Assembly: GCF_003965815.1 (NCBI RefSeq)
Contig: NZ_RXOE01000010.1
Span: 186,001-250,000 of the forward strand
Direction of reading: 5' to 3'
From: Variovorax gossypii
GTDB lineage: Bacteria; Pseudomonadota; Gammaproteobacteria; Burkholderiales; Burkholderiaceae_C
Length of the DNA: 64,000 bases
This document shows, one piece after another, positions 60,817-64,000 of the stretch (within the stretch, counting starts at the first letter, position 1; each line of letters starts with the position of its first letter). Both the position numbers and the translations under genes were made by a program. The notes below the pieces were generated by a model, which saw only the letters and a program-made list of their open reading frames with translations, had not been told where the DNA came from and ran no database searches.

Positions 60817-63128
60817 TGTCCACCCTGTGCGCGCGTCGTCCCGACGCGCCTCTCGTCCGGGCGCCAGCGCGCGCCGCCACCGCCGTGCTGCTCGCCGCGG
60901 CCCTCGCCTGCGCCATGGGCGCCACGGGCGCGGCGGCGCAGCCGGGCCCGGTCGCCGCACCGGCGGCAGGCGGCGCGGCCGCGAGCGCCAGCGTGCGCGA
61001 GCTCAACCTCACGCAGCTGGGCATCGACTACGCCGTGCAGCTGCGCGGCATCAGCGGCACGATCGGCATCCCGTTCAACGTGCGCGCCGACGAGCTGGTC
61101 ACGGCCGCCTCGTTCAAGCTGAACTACGCCTACTCGCCCTCGCTGATTCCCGAGCTGTCGCACCTGAAGGTCACGGTCAACGACGTGCTGGTGGCCACGC
61201 TTCCGGTGAACCGCGCCGACGCGGGCAAGCCGCAGACGGCCGAGATTCCGATCGACCGGCGCCTGATCACCGAGTTCAACCGCATCAACGTCCAGCTCGT
61301 GGGCCACTACACGCGCGAATGCGAGGACCCGGCCCACACCAGCCTGTGGGCGCACATCGACGCATCGAGTGCGCTGAAGCTGACGGTGGCGCCGCTGAAG
61401 CTCGCGAACGACCTCGCGAAGCTGCCCCTGCCCTTCTTCGACCGCCGCGACGTGCAGCGCGCGCGCATTCCCTTCGTCTTCGGCACCGCCGCCGCGGGCC
61501 CGGTGCTCGAAGCGGCCGGCGTGGTGTCTTCGTGGTTCGGCGCGCTGGCCGACTACCGTGGCGCGACTTTCCCGGTGTCGGGCGGCGACCTGCCCACGGG
61601 CCACGCGGTGGTGTTCGTCACGCCGGAGTCGAGCATTCCGGGCCTCGCGCTGCCCGCGATCCAGGGCCCGGGCCTGGCCGTGGTCGACAACCCGCGCGAC
61701 GCCGCCGGCAAGCTGCTGCTGGTGATGGGCCGCACGCCGGCCGACCTGCGCACCGCCGCCGCGGCGCTGGCGCTCAACAGCCAGGCCTTCGCGGGCGCCG
61801 CTGCCGCGGTCACCGCCTTCCAGGAGCCGCCGGCGCGCAAGCCCTACGACGCGCCGCGCTGGGTTCCGAGCGACCGCGCGCTGCAGTTCGGCGAGCTGAC
61901 GACGGCCGCCGACCTCTCGGTGTCGGGCTACAACCCCGACGTGGTCCGCGTGAACCTGCAGCTGCCGCCTGACCTGTTCACCTGGCGCAGCCGCGGCATT
62001 CCGCTCGACCTGCGCTACCGCTACACGCCGCGCGTGCGGCCCGACCAGTCGACGCTGAACGTCAACGTCAACGAGAACTTCGTGGGCGGCCTGCCGCTGC
62101 GCTCGGCCAACCCGGCCGGCGACCGCTGGTGGAACCCGCTGGCCGTGAAGCTGATGCCCGACGGCACGCTGGCCGAGCACAAGGAAGTGATCCTGCCGCC
62201 GCTGGCCATGGGCCCGCGCAGCCAGCTTCGCCTGCACTACTACTTCGAGCCCGTGGGCGGGCGCTGCGTGCCGCAGCTGGACAACGTGCGCGGCGCGATC
62301 GACCCGACCTCCACCATCGACGTGTCGGGCTTCCCGCACTTCATCGCGATGCCCGAGCTCGCGGCGTACGCCAACGGCGGCTTCCCGTTCTCGCGCATGG
62401 CCGACCTGTCGGAAACCGCGGTGATCCTGCCCACGCAGCCCGACAGCGCCGACACCGAGACCTACCTCGGCCTGCTCGGCCAGATCGGCCGCTCCACCGG
62501 CTACCCGGCGCTGCGCGTGAAGGTGGGCACGCCGTCGGAAGCCGTGCAGCTCGCCGACAAGGACTTGCTGGTGATCGGCAACCTGCAGAGCCAGCCGCTC
62601 TTCACGCAGTGGGCCGACAAGATGCCGCTCAAGCGCAACGGCGCCGCGCCCGAGATCAAGCTCGGCAGCTGGATCGACAACACCATTGACTTCGTGATCG
62701 GCGCGCGCACGCGCGAGGACCTGCCGGGCTCGATGCAGATCGCGATCACCGGCGACGGCCGCGACGCCGTGCTCGCGGGCTTCGAGTCGCCGCTGCGCGG
62801 CGGCCGCAGCGTGGTCGCCGCCATCACCGGCCCCGACTCGAAGGAGGCGCTGCTCAACACGCTGATGACGCCCGAGCTGCTCAAGCGCGTGCAGGGCAGC
62901 ATGACGATCATGCGCGACACGCAGGTCAACAGCGTGCTCGGCGGCGACACCTACTACGTCGGCCGCCTGCCGCCCATCGCCTGGGTGCAGTGGAACCTGT
63001 CGCGCAGCCCGCTGATGCTGGCCGGGCTGGTGCTCGTGCTGGCGCTGCTGGGCGCGGCCGTTTCGTATGCCGGCCTGCAGCTGCGGGCGCGCAAGCGCCT
63101 GTCGGTGGGCAGCGCGAAAACCAAGTAA
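60816..63128 (+). CDS. bcsB: Cellulose synthase regulatory subunit BcsB
   Basis: A 770-residue periplasmic subunit. A signal peptide (about 1-42) precedes jelly-roll and flavodoxin-like repeats (LGIDYAVQLRGISG, then VNVNENFVGGLPLR), and a single C-terminal helix (LMLAGLVLVLALLGAAVSYAG) anchors it to BcsA. It guides the glucan through the periplasm. The ATG at 60816 overlaps the bcsA stop; a GTG three bases earlier is also possible. Confidence 0.95.
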   Translation: MSTLCARRPDAPLVRAPARAATAVLLAAALACAMGATGAAAQPGPVAAPAAGGAAASASVRELNLTQLGIDYAVQLRGISGTIGIPFNVRADELVTAASFKLNYAYSPSLIPELSHLKVTVNDVLVATLPVNRADAGKPQTAEIPIDRRLITEFNRINVQLVGHYTRECEDPAHTSLWAHIDASSALKLTVAPLKLANDLAKLPLPFFDRRDVQRARIPFVFGTAAAGPVLEAAGVVSSWFGALADYRGATFPVSGGDLPTGHAVVFVTPESSIPGLALPAIQGPGLAVVDNPRDAAGKLLLVMGRTPADLRTAAAALALNSQAFAGAAAAVTAFQEPPARKPYDAPRWVPSDRALQFGELTTAADLSVSGYNPDVVRVNLQLPPDLFTWRSRGIPLDLRYRYTPRVRPDQSTLNVNVNENFVGGLPLRSANPAGDRWWNPLAVKLMPDGTLAEHKEVILPPLAMGPRSQLRLHYYFEPVGGRCVPQLDNVRGAIDPTSTIDVSGFPHFIAMPELAAYANGGFPFSRMADLSETAVILPTQPDSADTETYLGLLGQIGRSTGYPALRVKVGTPSEAVQLADKDLLVIGNLQSQPLFTQWADKMPLKRNGAAPEIKLGSWIDNTIDFVIGARTREDLPGSMQIAITGDGRDAVLAGFESPLRGGRSVVAAITGPDSKEALLNTLMTPELLKRVQGSMTIMRDTQVNSVLGGDTYYVGRLPPIAWVQWNLSRSPLMLAGLVLVLALLGAAVSYAGLQLRARKRLSVGSAKTK

Positions 63129-63135
63129 GCGATCC

Positions 63136-64000
63136 ATGCGACGACTGCCGACCCCGTCCGCCCACCGCCGCGCCCTGCTCGGCGCGGCCGGGCTCGCGCT
63201 GGCGCTGCCGAAGCTCGCGGCCGCCGCGCAGTCGCAGGAGCCGGCGCCCGCCACCTGCCACCCGGCCACCGACTGGGCCGCCTTCGCGGCGCGCCACGTC
63301 CAGGCCGACGGCCGGGTGATCGACTTCAACACGCCGCAGCAGCAGTCGACCTCCGAAGGCCAGTCCTACGGCATGTTCTTCGCGCTGGTGCACAACGACC
63401 GCGCCGCCTTCGCGCGCATGCTGGCCTGGACCGAGGCCAACCTCGCGGGCGGCAGCCTCGCGAAGAAGCTGCCCGCCTGGCAATGGGGCCGCAAGCCCGA
63501 GGGCGGCTGGGGCGTGCTCGACGCCAATGCCGCGTCGGACGCCGACCTGTGGATCGCCTATGCGCTGATGGAAGGCGGCCGGCTGTGGAACGACGCCGGC
63601 TACCGCGCGCTCGGCCGCAGCCTGCTGGCACTGGCCGTGCGCGACGAGGTGGTGGCGCTGCCCGGCCTCGGCCGCATGCTGCTGCCCTGGCCCAAGTCGG
63701 TGGCCAGCGGGCCGTCGTGGCGGCTCAACCCCAGCTACATGCCGCTGCAGCTGCTGCGCTACTTCCAGCAGGCCGATCCCACGGGCCCGTGGGGCGAAGT
63801 CACGGACAACACGCTGCGCATGTTCGGCGCGGTCACGCCCAAGGGCTTCGCGCCCGACTGGTGCGCCTGGTCGCCGGACGAGCGCGCCTTCGTGGCCGAT
63901 CCGCAGAAGGGGCTCACCGGCAGCTACGACGCCATCCGCACCTACCTCTGGGCGGGCATGCTTTCCGACAAGGATCCGGCGCGCAAGATGCTGCTGCTGA
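63136..64000 (+). CDS. bcsZ: Endoglucanase BcsZ (GH8), truncated by the window end
   Basis: The first 288 codons of a GH8 cellulase with a signal peptide (cleavage near residue 31). The catalytic acid Glu74 is in STSEGQSYGM, and the ASDADLWIAYAL motif lies near residue 135. It trims cellulose in the periplasm to help secretion. The gene continues past 64000. A bcsC gene would be expected next. Confidence 0.94.
   Translation, partial: MRRLPTPSAHRRALLGAAGLALALPKLAAAAQSQEPAPATCHPATDWAAFAARHVQADGRVIDFNTPQQQSTSEGQSYGMFFALVHNDRAAFARMLAWTEANLAGGSLAKKLPAWQWGRKPEGGWGVLDANAASDADLWIAYALMEGGRLWNDAGYRALGRSLLALAVRDEVVALPGLGRMLLPWPKSVASGPSWRLNPSYMPLQLLRYFQQADPTGPWGEVTDNTLRMFGAVTPKGFAPDWCAWSPDERAFVADPQKGLTGSYDAIRTYLWAGMLSDKDPARKMLLL

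Overview
The window is a high-GC, gene-dense stretch of chromosome from a beta-proteobacterium. The gene families (BcsD/BcsP-type cellulose operon, BioMNY, many LysR/Lrp/AraC-controlled catabolic clusters, an alanine-rich secreted repeat protein) and the base composition suggest a Variovorax-like member of the Comamonadaceae. This assignment is inference from gene content; there is no rRNA in the window. I see no tRNA, rRNA, CRISPR array, insertion sequence, integrase or phage gene. Coding density is very high, and no stretch over 300 bases lacks a gene.

Layout. 0.3-5.1 kb: an OmpR-type regulator whose receiver lacks the phospho-acceptor aspartate, a DUF4019 protein, a Nudix hydrolase, mnmA (minus) and an acyl-CoA ligase. 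5.2-11.0 kb: a minus-strand run of a DUF6891 protein, a VanW-glycosyltransferase fusion, a SUKH protein, a zinc-ribbon membrane protein and an LLM-class flavin oxidoreductase. 11.2-15.9 kb: a membrane protein, a secreted 35-residue-repeat protein, a DUF6314 protein, the biotin ECF transporter bioMNY and a PEP mutase/isocitrate lyase-like enzyme. 16.0-22.1 kb: three minus-strand genes coupled by 4-base overlaps (class III aminotransferase, N,N-dimethylformamidase-like large subunit, MFS transporter), divergent from a LysR regulator. 22.1-26.2 kb: an M14 peptidase, then YebC-family, GFA, HAD and cupin genes. 26.3-33.3 kb: a minus-strand run for amine or amino-acid catabolism (three-subunit FAD/Fe-S dehydrogenase, Lrp regulator, aminotransferase, 2-hydroxyacid dehydrogenase, double GNAT protein).

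33.6-46.3 kb: a plus-strand catabolic and transport cluster (aldehyde dehydrogenase, HAD, amine-oxidase-like FAD enzyme, peptide/nickel-type ABC importer with a fused ATPase, tartrate-dehydrogenase-like enzyme, succinate-semialdehyde-dehydrogenase-like enzyme), closed by a convergent AraC regulator. 46.3-50.5 kb: a gluconate module (FGGY kinase and GntP symporter, divergent from a LacI-type regulator) with three clear operator palindromes between the divergent genes. 50.5-55.5 kb: a Tat/lipoprotein alginate-lyase-like protein with FnIII and LamG domains, and a hybrid histidine kinase with a LuxR-type response regulator. 55.6-64.0 kb: a GAF-GGDEF diguanylate cyclase followed by bcsD-bcsP-bcsQ-bcsA-bcsB-bcsZ; bcsZ runs off the window end. 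The cyclase could supply the c-di-GMP sensed by the PilZ domain of BcsA.

The most notable non-coding signal is a roughly 80-base repeat present three times (5128-5209, 26213-26290, 38971-39052), always just after a gene end. It folds into three hairpins, and stem positions co-vary between copies while pairing is kept, so it looks like a conserved structured element rather than simple sequence drift.
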